Positions 42,580 through 54,700 of a stretch of DNA of 64,000 bases are shown here, piece after piece. The notes under the pieces are model-generated. The model worked only from the letters and a program-made list of their open reading frames with translations, did not search any database and was not told the DNA's origin. Every line of letters begins with the position of its first letter. The stretch's first letter is position 1. This DNA comes from Symbiodinium natans (taxonomy: Eukaryota > Sar > Dinophyceae > Suessiales > Symbiodiniaceae), in the NCBI GenBank assembly GCA_905221605.1, contig CAJNDS010000196.1:136551-200550 (forward strand), read 5' to 3'. The position numbers and the translations under genes are program-made.

Positions 42580-44913
42580 ACGTGCCGGCTTCCCGGGACT
42601 TCGGCGCTCATTCCGGGATGAGGGCGGTAGGGGGGAATGGGGGTTGAGGTGGTCATCCGGCCCCTCCTCGGCCTGGCAATCGTGTTTTGGGCCGCCATGG
42701 CTTCCATGACAGACTGCAGCATCCTCAACGCTCAAGCCGGCTGGGTGTGCCCGTACGTCACGCATCCCTTGCTCCTTGCAATCTGGTTCGGCAGCCGTCC
42801 TTACTTCATGTGTTTCGTTTGATTGCACGCAATAACTAAAACAAAGCTTCAGAAACTTGGCCCAGGTTTGAAAGTCCAAGCTGCAACTGCCGGGCACTGT
42901 ACTTTTTGCCAGATCCGGAGAAGCCTTGCAACGTCACATCTCTGGTCGGGATCAGCAAGCACGCAACCACGGTGTCGCCGGGCTGCCTTTGGCAACTTAA
43001 GAGCAGCTTCCTAAGCTTGCGAAAGCCCACCCGAGCCAGTACAACCCTCGTGGGCTGTTGAGGCAGTATTTCGGAGTTGTTGGCGCTGCTGGCAGTGCTG
43101 GCACCGCATCATACTGTAACCTGGACGACGCCTTGTGGCTTGGCTGCTCTTCGAGAGTCTTGCGAGCCGGCCATAGGCTACCAAGTTGACGCAATCTCGA
43201 CTTGAATGCCGGAAAACTTAAGCTTAAGCCTGCCAAATTCATCAGTTTGACGTCCTGTGCGGCGGCGGCCAAGGTTGGGGCGCATCCAGCCAGAGTTCTT
43301 TCAGTTCACCATCCAGGTGATGGTCATGTTTGCAGACGAGGCGGGGGCTTCCCTCAGACCCGTTTTCATGCCTTAGCTGCCCCGAAACCCGCAGCAAAGT
43401 CACAAGCCACAATGTGGCAAATGTACAGGTGTCATAGTGCCTGTTATGTCATGTTGGTTCCTACAGCATCATGCGATTTACGGTTGCGTCTGGGTCCCCA
43501 CTTGTCCGAAATGCACAGATATCATATCCGGCAATGAAATCCTGGCAGAGCTCAGCAGCTTTGGCATGTCCAGCTTGCACTCACGAATCCGCTGTCCTCC
43601 AGAACCTTAAAAAAAGCAAAAAGCCCCAAAAATCGAAGCTCGACATCAGCCCCTTGCAATCATCCCGTTGCCCAACAACAGCTGAGCGGAGTAATCTGAC
43701 TCCGGCTGGGAACATGCTCTTCGAACTGACTGTCCAGGTGCAAGCTTTTCCCGATCGCCTCGAAGCCGCAAGCAAACTGGAGAAGATCATGTGGGTCGGC
43801 GGGAACATCACTAGGACGCCGTGTTCGGAAGACATTTCTTTTGTTTGGGGGGGGGGGGGTGGGGGGGGTGGGGGGGGAATTTAGGTTTCTGGAGGATGCT
43901 CCTACCGAGCAGGGCTGGGGGAGGTAGTCTAGGCGGGCCATGGGGTGCCTATAATTGATTTCGAGTCAGAAGTAGGGGTGGTTTGTTTCAATTATACATT
44001 TAGAGAGACATACTGTTGTCAACTTCTTCAGGCTTTTCTGGATTACCCTCCAAGCTCCCGGGATGCTTCCTGAGGATACCACGGTGGCTGACAGGTTTGA
44101 GCCAGCTCACCTACATGGCCTTCACTCTAAATCCTGTGGCTCAACATATTGCAGAGTAGACCTTTTGCTTTCGCTTGCGGTCGGCAGCAGTTTCTTTTTT
44201 TGGAGTCGTTCTTGCTAGAGGGATGCTGCTATAGTTCAGCCCGCTCTCTAGCAGCTGATTCGCAAGCTGTCAATCCCAGGTGTGTTTTGAAACCAGCGAA
44301 TTCGACTTCTGGAGCAGCTGGGCTTAACTCGCGGGGGTTTGTTGTGGGGGCGTCAGGCACCAAGCCCCTGGAGGAAGGGCTGATTATGGCAAGGACATCC
44401 ACTCATGTCCCGTAGTTGTTCCGAAAAGGGCTTCCAGGGATCCGTTCCAAGGTGTGACTGCGGCAATCTCTTAGCAATGGCGGCGTTGAACGGGTGTTGG
44501 GGGCGACCTCGGGGGCCGAGCCGAAAAAACGGGTGTGAGCTTAGGAGCGGGGGCGCGCCTTCAAAGCCGTGCTGCGTCGGGTGGGTGATATGGGGGCGGG
44601 CGGTGGGGCACGGACTGTAAGCGGTTGCTCGGATGTGGCGTTACGGACGAGACCGGGGGCGTGACCGGGCAGCATGAAGGCTTCGTCATTCGTTGTTGTT
44701 TTTGCCGGCTTGACCAGTAGTAGCTGTTTCGTGCTTCCATCAACGCATCGAGCCGCACAGTTCCCGCGGCACCGGGTTTTATCCCAAGCGTGTTTTTTTT
44801 TAGTCCTTGTGCTCGAAAGAATTTCCTTGTGATTTGCTCTGGTTTTTTCGCAGCTTTGGATGGGAAACATCATTTTCGGGGGACCCAGATTCCGCTTCCA
44901 CTTCTCCATTCAG
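42580..44913. other. Unassigned sequence with exon-like pieces
   Basis: Plus-strand pieces: 42640-42822 (VIRPLLGLAIVFWAAMASMT, hydrophobic); 43715-43850 (MLFELTVQVQAFPDRLEAAS, ending at a G-run); 44035-44160 (IPRWLTGLSQLTYMAFTLNP to a stop), the last vaguely like the C-terminal IP.WL..LSYL segment of ABCG transporters. None can be placed in a gene. Confidence 0.4.
43846..43880 (+). repeat. G-rich tract
   Basis: G11 T G7 T G7-type run of 35 bases. Confidence 0.9.
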
Positions 44914-45470
44914 GCAAGTTTATGGCAGAGAAGTACGACTTCGACCCAGCCAATGGCACTGCGTTGGTCGAACATTTCGCGTGCATTGAGCACTATGACA
45001 TTGGAGCCGTCACTGATCTTGTCCTAGTAGTAGAGTAGGTAACCTTTTACCTTGTTGGGGTAATATAATCCCCTTATAATCCCAAGGGTTAACCTTCAGT
45101 TCCCCCAGGTCACTGATCTTGTCCGGAAAGCTTCCCAGAGCAACCAGACAAACAGCTCGGACAATGCAACTGACGGCATCTTGACAGCCCAGTGTGGTGC
45201 CCTTTTGCCCTGCTTTGTTTTTGGTTCAAGGTTCCCTTTCTAAAATAACCCCCCCAAAACGGGTACCCTCATTATAGTAGGGTTATAGTTATAATGACTG
45301 CGCTACTATGAAGGCATCTGCACCCCGGATGGAATGGAGATATGGCAGGAGCTGGAGTCGGTGCTCCATAGATGCCAGGACGACCGGAACAACGAGACGG
45401 CCTGCTTGCCCGGCTGCCTCCTGGTCTCCAGCACGGCGGACCCGCATGACGTTCGGGAGCTTTGGGTGAA
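44914..45470 (+). CDS. Sequon-rich protein, three exons, product unknown
   Basis: Exon 1 (44914-45008, after acceptor tctccattcag) reads KFMAEKYDFDPANGTALVEH… Exon 2 is 45109-45175 and exon 3 starts at 45314, ending near 45470 at a GTGAAG donor. The joins GAGCC|GTCACT and GACG|GCATCTGC keep one open frame throughout (…NATDGICTPDGMEIWQELES…). There are five N-x-S/T sequons in about 100 residues, suggesting a secretory-pathway protein. The family is not recognised and both ends are missing. The introns (45009-45108 GT-AG; 45176-45313 GC-AG) have 16-bp and 7-bp direct repeats at their boundaries. Confidence 0.55.
45009..45124 (+). mobile_element. Introner-like intron with 16-bp direct repeat
   Basis: GTCACTGATCTTGTCC occurs at 45009-45024 and 45109-45124. 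The 100 bases from the start of one copy to the start of the other form a GT-AG intron; removing it restores the exon exactly. The interior is partly palindromic (AGGTAACCTTTTACC against GGGTTAACCTT; GGGGTAATATAA against CCCTTATAATCCC). Confidence 0.75.
45176..45319 (+). mobile_element. Second introner-like intron with 7-bp direct repeat
   Basis: GGCATCT at 45175-45181 and 45313-45319 brackets a GC-AG intron. Inside are GGTTCCCTTTCTAAAATAACC and AAAACGGGTACCCTCATTATAG, the two signature blocks of the GGTTCCCTTATAA element family. Confidence 0.6.
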
Positions 45471-45520
45471 GCTGGCGCTTTGGCACCCTCAACTCCCCCC
45501 CCCTCCCCAAAAACAATGTG

Positions 45521-45602
45521 TGTGTATATACATACATACATACATACATACATACATACATACATACATACATACATGTATATATATATATATAGATATA
45601 TG
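45521..45602. repeat. (CATA)n microsatellite
   Basis: TATACATACATA… tract with (TA)n at both edges. Confidence 0.93.
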
Positions 45603-45688
45603 CATGTAACAAGAAAGCAGGCAAAGCAGAATGTACCGAAAGCATGCAAAAACGGCAGTGGTGAGAAGCGTGACCAGAGAGTGTTTTT

Positions 45689-45840
45689 TCTGTTGGGAGA
45701 GGAGCCCTAAACCCTACACCCTACACCCTAAACCCTAAACCCTGAACCCTAAACCCTAAGCCCTAAACCCCAAACCCTAAACCCTAAACCCTAAATACCC
45801 TAAACCCGAATCTGTTTGCTTCTGTTGGGAGAGGAGCCCT
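45689..45840 (-). repeat. CCCTAAA array with perfect 20-bp target duplication
   Basis: TCTGTTGGGAGAGGAGCCCT occurs at 45689-45708 and again at 45821-45840, enclosing about fourteen units (CCCTAAA with CCCTACA, CCCTGAA variants, 45706-45809). This is the clearest insertion footprint of a telomere-like array here. Confidence 0.92.
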
Positions 45841-45939
45841 TTGGTGGCCTGGACCACCAGGAGGCCACGGTCATTGCCCCCAGCTTGGGTTTCCCAACTG
45901 TGAGCCTCTCCAACCTCCGATTCTTGGAGCTAAGAAAAG

Positions 45940-46012
45940 GGTTTAGGGTTTAGGGTTTCGGCTTTGGGGTTTGGGGTTTAGGGTTTAGGGTCAGGGTTTA
46001 TGGGTTAGGGAC
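45940..46012 (+). repeat. Last TTTAGGG array
   Basis: Diverged units. Apart from a 14-base remnant at 46279, no telomere-like array occurs to the right of this point. Confidence 0.9.
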
Positions 46013-46549
46013 GTTCTGCCCGAAGGTCCGCTCCTCTCGTACCCTCGAAGCTTTAAAACCGACTCACGCTCTCTAGGCTCAGGGTACGGTCCTCTGGGCT
46101 TGCTGTTTAGATCCTGCTTCTGTGCGTTCCCTTTCTCTCAAGAAGACGAGATAAGGATGCGTCATGCACATGTCAAAGTGCCAGCGGCACGATCGCCTTT
46201 CAGAAGAGCAGCAGCTGCACCCTGGCTTTTGCAGGCTCCGAACGCTTTGCACAGGGCTTTGGGTTTTGTTTACCGGGGTGTTTAGGGTTTATTGAAGACT
46301 TCGGACGTATCTGAAGGGGCTTTCACAAACTGTTGCAGTGGGTCCCGAGGGAGGCATCTTGCCGAGCTGTGCGAAAAACCCGCCTGAGGAACTACATTTG
46401 GTACTCGACCGCGGCCTTGATTCTGGTGAAGAGCCGATGCACAGACTGCGATGGCTTCCACTCCATGGAGATACCTGAGATACCCTGATCTCACCTCACA
46501 ATGCTTTTTTGTTTATGTCGGAGAGCATGGCGCCGTGCCGAAGGCATAG

Positions 46550-46890
46550 ATTGGCGTCTTCGATTTGGGATTGAGTCCTGACAGGCAAATGCGGACTGGC
46601 CCTGGGCGTGGGACTGCGGCCACATAGAACGTATCAGTGCCCGTGTCGGCCACACTCGCGGCAGTTTTCTTGTCAGATGTTTGACAGGCCCCAGGCCTCT
46701 TCCCAGGCCTCTTCAAGTTTTTCAACATGAGGCAACTTCTGCCTCATGTATGGATGAGGCATTATAGGGGTCGCAGAGCGTTCAGGGGCCACTAAGGCGA
46801 TTTTCAGGATGCTGTGAGCAACTCGGCTCAGCATGGCAAACGCCTCGGGCCATAGTCTTTTGCCTCAAACATCTCAGAGCACTGTGGAGA
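46550..46890 (-). pseudogene. Decayed copy of a duplicated minus-strand exon
   Basis: Minus strand encodes LWPEAFAMLSRVAHS, similar to LLPEAFATLERVAHR of the copy at 47270-47610, but in-frame stops precede it. Function unknown. Confidence 0.35.
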
Positions 46891-47269
46891 GGGTCGACGA
46901 CCCTCCTGCATCATGGCCTGACTCTTGCCATCCAAATGCCAGAAGCATGCATGAGCAGGGCAGGCTTCGTATGTTGGCACGAAATTCGGAGGGGAGTCTG
47001 TGAGTTCACTCTCTGTCGATTCTGTTGCTGGTCAGAAAAACGAAAAAAACCCTTCGATTACTTCAATCGAGGCCGCCTTGCCGTCGCCTTCTGAAGCCTC
47101 GCAGTCTGGTCTGCAGTCTGGTCTGCAGTCTCGGAGCCATCCCGCCCCCGCAGCCCACATCCAAAATTTCTGGGTCTGGCAGGGTCCCATTCTACATAGC
47201 TCCTTAGATGCATTGAGGTCTGTTGACTATCGGGCGGGGGGGTGGGGGGGGGGGGGGCACTTTCTTGTG

Positions 47270-47610
47270 TCATGCATGTGCAGTGTCCGGTCTGTATGTC
47301 AGTTCCCACGTCCACGGCCCTGCCCTGAATCCCTCCTTCACACTCGCAGCAGTTGCGGTCAGATGTTTGAAAGGGCCTATCCCCAGGCCTCCTCCTCAAG
47401 TTTTCAATGCATGAGACAACTTGTCTCAGAATGGATCTGGTTATTCTCCACCATCGTTTGGCAATCATGTGGTGGTGTAGTGTGGGAGCTCAGGCTGTTT
47501 CGGGGCATTTCAGGTTTATGAAGGGTAGGGCTTGGGTGCGATGAGCAACTCGCTCGAGCGTTGCAAAGGCCTCAGGCAGCAGTCTTGTCTCAAGCAGCTC
47601 AGCGACGTGG
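47270..47610 (-). CDS. Duplicated minus-strand exon-like segment
   Basis: Minus strand reads DVAELLETRLLPEAFATLER without a stop, the better-preserved copy of the pair. Not recognised. Confidence 0.3.
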
Positions 47611-47724
47611 AGAACCGCTCCCCGTAACCTCCGTAGATTAGTTGGTTAAATTTTCGATTCTGCGGGCATTGAGTGAACAGAGCATTCAAAGCCGGAAAGT
47701 TGGCAAAGAAAACGCTTTAGACGT

Positions 47725-48290
47725 CCATCGGCTCAAGATGTTTGCCAAATCCCTCCCTTCGACAAGTCTTGGTACGTGTACTCTTGAGAAGCAGGGGAGC
47801 TTTTGCTTGTTTCACCTTCCATATGCCAACATTGTAAAGTTCCACTCATCCTTCCGCAGGTTGTGGGGCCCCCGTGCCTTGCCCCTGTGCATTTGTCTTT
47901 TTCTCAAGCAGTCGAAGTGATCACGATCACGAAAGCTCGCCGCAGAGATTCGATTCTTTCGTTTTTGATTTTGAGGGCTTTGAGTACGTAGACAGAGTTG
48001 GCCTCCTTCTCCCAAGGACATTCCGAAGACCTCCCCAATTCTTCTTGTCAGGTACGAAGCCGAGCAACCCCCCCCCACCCCACCCCTCCAACCCGAGACT
48101 TCCCTACGAGCACAGTTCCGCCTTGGGCACTTCGCAGCTCCATCGGCTCAAGGTGTTTGCCAAATCCTTGCCTCCCTGCTTTTGGAAGCAGGGGAAGCTT
48201 TCCTATAAGTTTCACCTTCCATACGCCAACATCGGCCAACATTGTAGATGATGTGGGCCCTCCGTGCCTTATGCCCTCTCTGCTGGCTCC
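47725..48290. repeat. Tandem duplication, offset ~412 bp
   Basis: CCATCGGCTCAAGATGTTTG (47727 on) recurs from about 48139; similarity continues through CACCTTCCATAYGCCAACAT and the GGGCCCCCGTGCCTTGCCC block, with indels. Confidence 0.8.
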
Positions 48291-48355
48291 TGGCATCGCC
48301 CGAGCGCCCGGAGCTCGGCTCATGTACCACTTGGGCTGATAAGCTCCATATGTAT

Positions 48356-48395
48356 ATCTATCTATATATATATATATGTATATATATATATACTT
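48356..48395. repeat. (TA)n microsatellite
   Basis: TATCTATCTATATATA… tract. Confidence 0.9.
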
Positions 48396-48758
48396 ACTAA
48401 AATCATATACTCTACATCGTATATCTACATATGTAAGGCTGATCATCATTCGTATGATTCTGTCAGTTTGCAAGATCGAGGCGTGGATCCCACCCTGCGC
48501 ATGGAGAACGTGGAGAGCATGGAGAACGTGGACAGGGACAGGGCCAGCAGCTTCTTGCTCCACCGCTGTGGGGTCCTCGGTGCAGGTTGTAGGCGGCTTG
48601 TGGTTTTATAGACGTTGCACACGGGGCCTGGGGCAGGGACGCGGCCGCAGCCGGAGGCACAGACGCAGGCACAGCCGCAGGTGCAGGCGTGCAATGAAGG
48701 GGCAAACTGTTGTCTTTTGGTGCTTGCAAGCAAGCGAGTTCCGAAATGCCTTCGGAAG

Positions 48759-51700
48759 GTGGAGGAGGCTGAGCTGCAGGGGGAACGAACCCTGCCGCAG
48801 ACCCTGCCATGCCACAACAACAGCCTCGTGCTGTCCGGAGAGTACGAGGCGGTCCGGAGACAGGGCTTCATTGTGCAAGTGACGCTGCTTTTCCTGCGGC
48901 GCCTCTGGAAAGGTCAAGGAGGAACTCGTGCTGCAGGGTCCCTGCAACATCAGCGCGACCGGCTGGGGCCTTTTCCTTGGACGGGACCCGTAGGCGTCCT
49001 GGCTAGTTTGAGTTGTGTGGTGTGTGGGATCATGCCTGTTTTCTTGTCCTCGCTTAAGGCGCACAGCTGCGGCTCCGGGCCCCCATCGTCTTCAACGGCA
49101 ACGTGGCCCTCAGCGGGAACCTGACGATCGTGGGAGGCGGAGGCCCCCCCTTCGAGAAGGCCTGCACTTCGGTGCGCGGCGACCTCCTCCTGAACGCCGG
49201 GTCGCACCTGCACATCGAAGGCTGCCGGAGCAGCGAAGTCAAAGGTGAAGGAGGGTGCCTGCAAGTTTCGAAGGACCTCGAGATCCGTGGAGGAGTGCAC
49301 CTTGCGAATTGCCACGCAGAAGGTTATGGAGGGGGGGCCTCCGTTCAAGGCCGGCTGTGTTGGCTCCACTCGCGTCGGTGTTCGGTGTCGAGCAAAAGTC
49401 CAAGTTTTTCCATCTGAGTCGGCCCGAAGGCAACATCCGCCTCACGGGAGGCAAGCTCTATGCAGAGAGCTGCAGCGCCAAGCGTTTCGGAGGCAGGCCA
49501 GCGAGGTCGTTCGGGGTGTTCCTAAGAATCTAGGAGCCAGAAGTGCGTCGGAGCTTCTGACATGCGAAGACGTCTCGTCTGTCTCAAAACGATGGCAAGT
49601 ACGAGGATCGCGGCCCTTGCCCGATCCTGCAACTGTCTGTCTGCAGTTTTGCCACGAGCACAAACGGATTTCTGGCGTCCAAAATGATGATGACAATTAC
49701 GGGGATCGCAACCCCTATAATGGGCCCGAAACAACAACAAAGAAAACACAACACTTAAGAGAGTCCTCAACTAGTTCCAGTCACGAACCAAATTCACAGT
49801 GAACTTGACGTGTGCAAAGTGCATGAAAACAGTGGGTGGTGGTATTTAGTTAGTTGGTATGTTTTAACAGTCTTAACTCACAGCCTGCCGTGTCCGTGAA
49901 ATACACTGGCACAATAGAGGCCAACTGATAGATTTCAAATTCAACTGAAAGACGAACGTTTTCTTTGTGAACTGGTCAAGCGGTCGCTCAGAGCCTTTAG
50001 AAGGCCTTGAAGAGGACTGAATGGGGGCCTTAAAGATCGGCTGTCCAAGTTGCTTTTTTTGGGTACACATCCAGAATGAACAGCAGGTCGGAGGGACCTG
50101 GAGCGTTACGGACATGAAGGTTTAAATTTGAATGCAATTGTGGGTCGGCTACAGGGAGCGCACCGCCGCGTCGCAGAGTTTTGCACTCTCTAGCGGCAGC
50201 AGGGGCCTCGCTTTCGGCAGATTCTTCCTACTGCCGTGGCAAACTTGTGTTCAAAAAAGAGTCCGCCAAGGTTGTTTGCAATGAGCCTCAGTGTACCGAG
50301 GGCTCCAAGGTCCTACGCAGTCTCGGCGAACCAGTAGCTGTTTCGTACCTCAATCAACGCATCGAGTCACCCCGTTCCTGCGGCACGTGTTTTTTCCCTT
50401 AAACCACGCACACAAATTCAGGATGAGGCCTAGGTCAAGATCTGAAGTGCCAGTGAGGCTTTTCGGCTGTGAAATGCAACGGAGTCGAATTGCAACGTGC
50501 TTGATCCTGCATGCTCAGAGAGGGATGAGGCTGAGAACCGGCTTGGGGCTGCATAGGCTTCGAGGATGGCTGGAGCCCTAAGAGCCGGAACGAAGCCGCC
50601 ACCCCCCTCACCCCCCGATGGCTTATGAACTCTTATAAACAAAGTCTGGTGAAGTGCTGCTAAGAGGTCAAGAGTATGCTTGCCTTAAACATGTAGGAAC
50701 AGGAACGGTTCCGTCAACAGGAACAATGTCTGGAGATCGCGGTTTTGAACTTTTTTTGTTGGCGATTGTTGTGGCTTTCACGATGAGTTCAAAAAGCCAG
50801 CAAGTGTAGTCTGGGGCCAAGTACGCCTCCAATTCCTACTTGCACGATGAGGTCGATTGCTACATTCTCCCCCCCTTCAACAGTCGAAGCTGGCTTTTGC
50901 CCTTTGAACGGTCCACGTGTTTTCCGTGATTTTAAATGGGAGGAGTTCTATGAGTTTAAGGGGGACCGTGAGGCCCGGCAATTGAGAGCCCTACGAAATT
51001 TCTTGCCACACCCGGACGATTCTGAAAAACCCTGCCAGCTTGGCTTTAGAGGGTACCCCAATGAAACCGCGTCCATCATGAATTATGTGTGCACCAATGA
51101 GACCCCTGACATTCCATGTGCTTGTATGCCTTGGCCTCCGGGAGTGTGTGTTGAGTTCGTCCGTGTTGTGGCTTGTTAAGCAAATGTCCCAGCTTTGGAA
51201 AGCAGGTGGTGCGCCCAGGGAGTGGCTTCGAGCGTTTGAGGATTTGAAGGTTGCAGTTTTAGATGAAGATCGCCTGCCCTAGCCGAAGGGTTGAAGGGGG
51301 CACCCGGAGTTTCTGTCTAGGGAAGCTTTTGGCAACATTCCAGGCCCGGGCGCTTGCCGACCTAATTACTTCTAGTTGCAAAGTAAGGTCGCCCCCCAAG
51401 GGTCCCACAGCTGATTTGGAGCTTCTGGAGTCGTCAGCCCAGGGCCTCAATTTTCCGATAAAAGTTCTTGAAATGCCAGGGTCCGGCTGGCAAACACCTT
51501 CCCTCCCTCCTCGGCCGGAGGCGCCCTCCGTTCCGGCAACATCGCGATCAGCGACGCCTCCATCGAGGTCCGCAATGTGACGGCCAGAAGAGGAGGCGCG
51601 GGCCGCAGCGGGGACCCTGCCTAGAGCCGATAGAGAGGCCTCCGGACAGCCAGCAGGGGCCAGTGGAGGGTTCACCTGTTCTCATGCCCTTAAGGATCTT

Positions 51701-54700
51701 AATCAATAGAGGTGAGGTGGAGTTGATGCAGTCAACTCTGGGGATGTTCTGGCCGGGCAAAGGGTTCCGGCTTTGGTGGTGAGCAGCGGCAAACACGTCT
51801 TGATCGTTGTTCGATGCTACCACAATGAGCAAATGTCCGGGCTTTCTCTGAAAGCCACACATTCCTGGGACCAGCCAGATTGCAAAAATGGGCGGGACTG
51901 CGACCCTGAACTCGACATGAAGAAGGAGATGAAGGAGATGTCCCCGTCAAGCCACGTTTAGGAATACATGCATCGGATCACTTTGTTTGCAAACGCTACC
52001 TCTTTTGGATACACCGGCAAGAAAACGCTAAAGGCTCAGAAGCTTCACAGCTCTGACTCTGCAAACAAAAAGGGCATGCTCATGGGACCGACACAGGAGC
52101 GCCAACTCGAACACCGGGAAACGGAAGTCCCTCCAGAACGGACGCGTGAAGGGAAGCTATCGATTATCTAAGAGCCAGAAGCCCATCGAAGCTCCTGACG
52201 CGCCAAGACTTCATGTCTGTCATTGTCTGTCCCAAAACGATGGCACTTAGGAGGATCGCGGCCCCTGCCCGATCCTGTCCTTGCTTGCAGTTTCGACGCG
52301 CACACAGACTGACAGGAGACGTCCAAACTTGTGACAATTGATCACGAGCCCTAAAATGGGCCCCAAGCAACTACAAAGAGCCCCAACCAAATGCACAGTG
52401 TGCACAGTGTAAGTTCATGAAAACATTGGGTGCTGTTAGTTGGGTGTGCCTTCTACATCTTGAACTCGCAGCCTGCCCACGGCAGCAGTACACTGGCACA
52501 AAATTCAACTGCAAGTCTCAGCCCCAGTTGTTTCCTACAAAGAATCGCTTCATTTGTGAACCAAGATGCTGAAAGCAGAGCAGGTCGGAGTGACCTGGAA
52601 CATTATAAGGATTTGAATGTTTCATTTTATGGGTCACTTGCAGGGAGCGCAGCGCCGCATCGCGGAGCCTTGCGCCCTCAAAACCGGGGGCTCAGTTTGG
52701 CACACGCTTCCTCGAACATGCTGTGGCAAACTTGAGTTCAAAATCGCTGGGCCAAGGCGTTAGTTTACAATGAGCCCCACAGTGCATGGAATAGAGAGAG
52801 GGATGAGGCTGAGACTGTACACCAGGCTGAAGGGCGTCTTGTCTTCGCGGATGCTTGGCTTAAGCCCCAATTGACCCACGACCCGAGACCCTTAAGCCCG
52901 AAGCCGCTCAATGCCCCACGCTGGCGTGTAACAAGGTCAGAACTTGAGTTAGCAAACGTACCCGGCTATCCAAAGTTCCCATGAGCGCTTCAAAGTTTGC
53001 TTCCCTGGAAAGTGCCGCTACGAGGACAACAGTTTGCTTGCCTTCAAATGAGAAACGCCTGATGTGCTTGTATGCCTTGGCCTCCGGGATTGCGTTGAGT
53101 TGGTCCGTCTTTTGTCATCTTTTGTCTTATCTGCTTCGGCTTTAAGCAACGGTCCCGGCTTTGGGAACGCAGGTGGTGCGCCGCGGTAGCGGCTTCGAGC
53201 GTTAAGGATTTGAAGGCTTCATATTTGAAAGAAGATCGCCTCCCCTATGGGGCCGGGCCCGGCCCCTGGAATTTCTTTAAATTAGAGGTTTCCAAATAGC
53301 TTCTTTGCAACGTTCAGGGCCCGGGCGCCGCCGACCTGGCAATTTTTTATGAAAGGCAAGGGTCGCCCCCAAAGGGTCCACAGCTCATTTGGAGCTTCCG
53401 GAGTCAGCCCAGAGCCTCATTTTTGTTTCCCCGAACGCCCTTGAAATCCCACATGGTCGGGCGGGCCACGTTAAGAAGGCCCCCTCAGGAACCGACGAGG
53501 ACCTCCGCACTCCCTCCTCGGCCCGAAGCCGCGGAGGCGCCCTTTATTCCTCCTACAAGATGTCGATCGCCAACGCCTCTCTGGAGGTCCACAATGCGAT
53601 GGCCGAATATGGAGGCGCGGGCCGCAGGGGGGGGGGACCCTGTCTGGAGCGAGGCCTCCGGACAGTCAGTCTTGAGGGTTCATCTCCAGGCTCCGGATCC
53701 TAGTTGATCTTGTCAATGATGCGCTTTTTTTCGTTTTGGGTTTTTGTTGGGAGGAGGGAAAGGGTTCCGGCTTTGGTTGTGGTTTTCCTTGGCCCTGGTA
53801 AGCAGCGGCAACCGGACTCAAGGGAGGCCTTAAGCATTCCGAGTTTCTTTTTTTTCTGGTACACGCCCTAAAAGAACAGCAAGTCGGAGGGACCTGGAAC
53901 GTTACGGACATGAAGGCTCATTTTGAATTGTGCACCCTCTAATTGGATCACTTAGTTGGCGAACAGACTAGCAGACGACCTCTTTCGGACACTCCGGCAG
54001 GAAGGCGCTAAGGCCCCAAAGCTTCAGAGCTCTCACCTTCACTTAACAAAAAAGAGCATGCTCATGGGACCGACACGGGAACAGACGTCCACCCAGAACG
54101 CACGCGCGAAGCGAAGCCACTTATTATCTCAGAGCCATAAGCCCGAGGATCGCGGCCCCTGCCGCTTCCTGCACTTGTCTGCAGTTTTGGAACACACACA
54201 AAGGCTGACTGCTCGTCCAGAATGCTGACAGTTTACGAGGATCGCGACCCCTATCATAGGCCCGAAGCCCGAAGCATCAGCAAAGAGCACGCAACACTTA
54301 AGAGTGAGTGACCAGCTAGTTCCGGTGCACCGTGAACTTGACGTGTACAGAGTTGATGCAAAGATTGGGTGTTGGTAGGTGGGTATGTCTTCTACATCTT
54401 TGAACATGCAGCGTGCTTTGTTCACGAAAGAAGTACATTTGCACAATAGAGGCCAGCTGATACGCTACAAAATCAACTGACGGTCTCAGCCCCCCTCGGG
54501 TCAAGCTGTGGCAGCGAACCCTCCAACAGGCTCCCAGAGCCTTCCGAACGCCCCGAAAAGAGGACTCAAGGGGGGCTTGAGCAGGTCGGAGGGACCCTTT
54601 AACGTTACGGACATGAAGGTTTCATTTTGAATGAAATCATGGGCCGCCTATAGGGAGCACAGCGCCGCATCGCAGAGTTGTGCACCCTCTAATTGGAGCT

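Larger units (their letters stand above)
46300..48758. other. Duplicated, gene-poor region
   Basis: Two tandem duplications, 46550-46890 with 47270-47610 and 47725-47890 with 48137-48290. On the minus strand, the copy near 47600 reads DVAELLETRLLPEAFATLER and that near 46880 has PEAFAMLSRVAHS with upstream stops, so the pair may be remnants of a minus-strand exon. An A+T microsatellite is at 48356-48395. Confidence 0.5.

Noticed and set aside
44035..44160. ABCG transporter C-terminal exon
   Set aside because: IPRWLTGLSQLTYMAF resembles the family pattern, but no other ABC exon (Walker or signature motif) is visible nearby, so it is only mentioned as a possibility.
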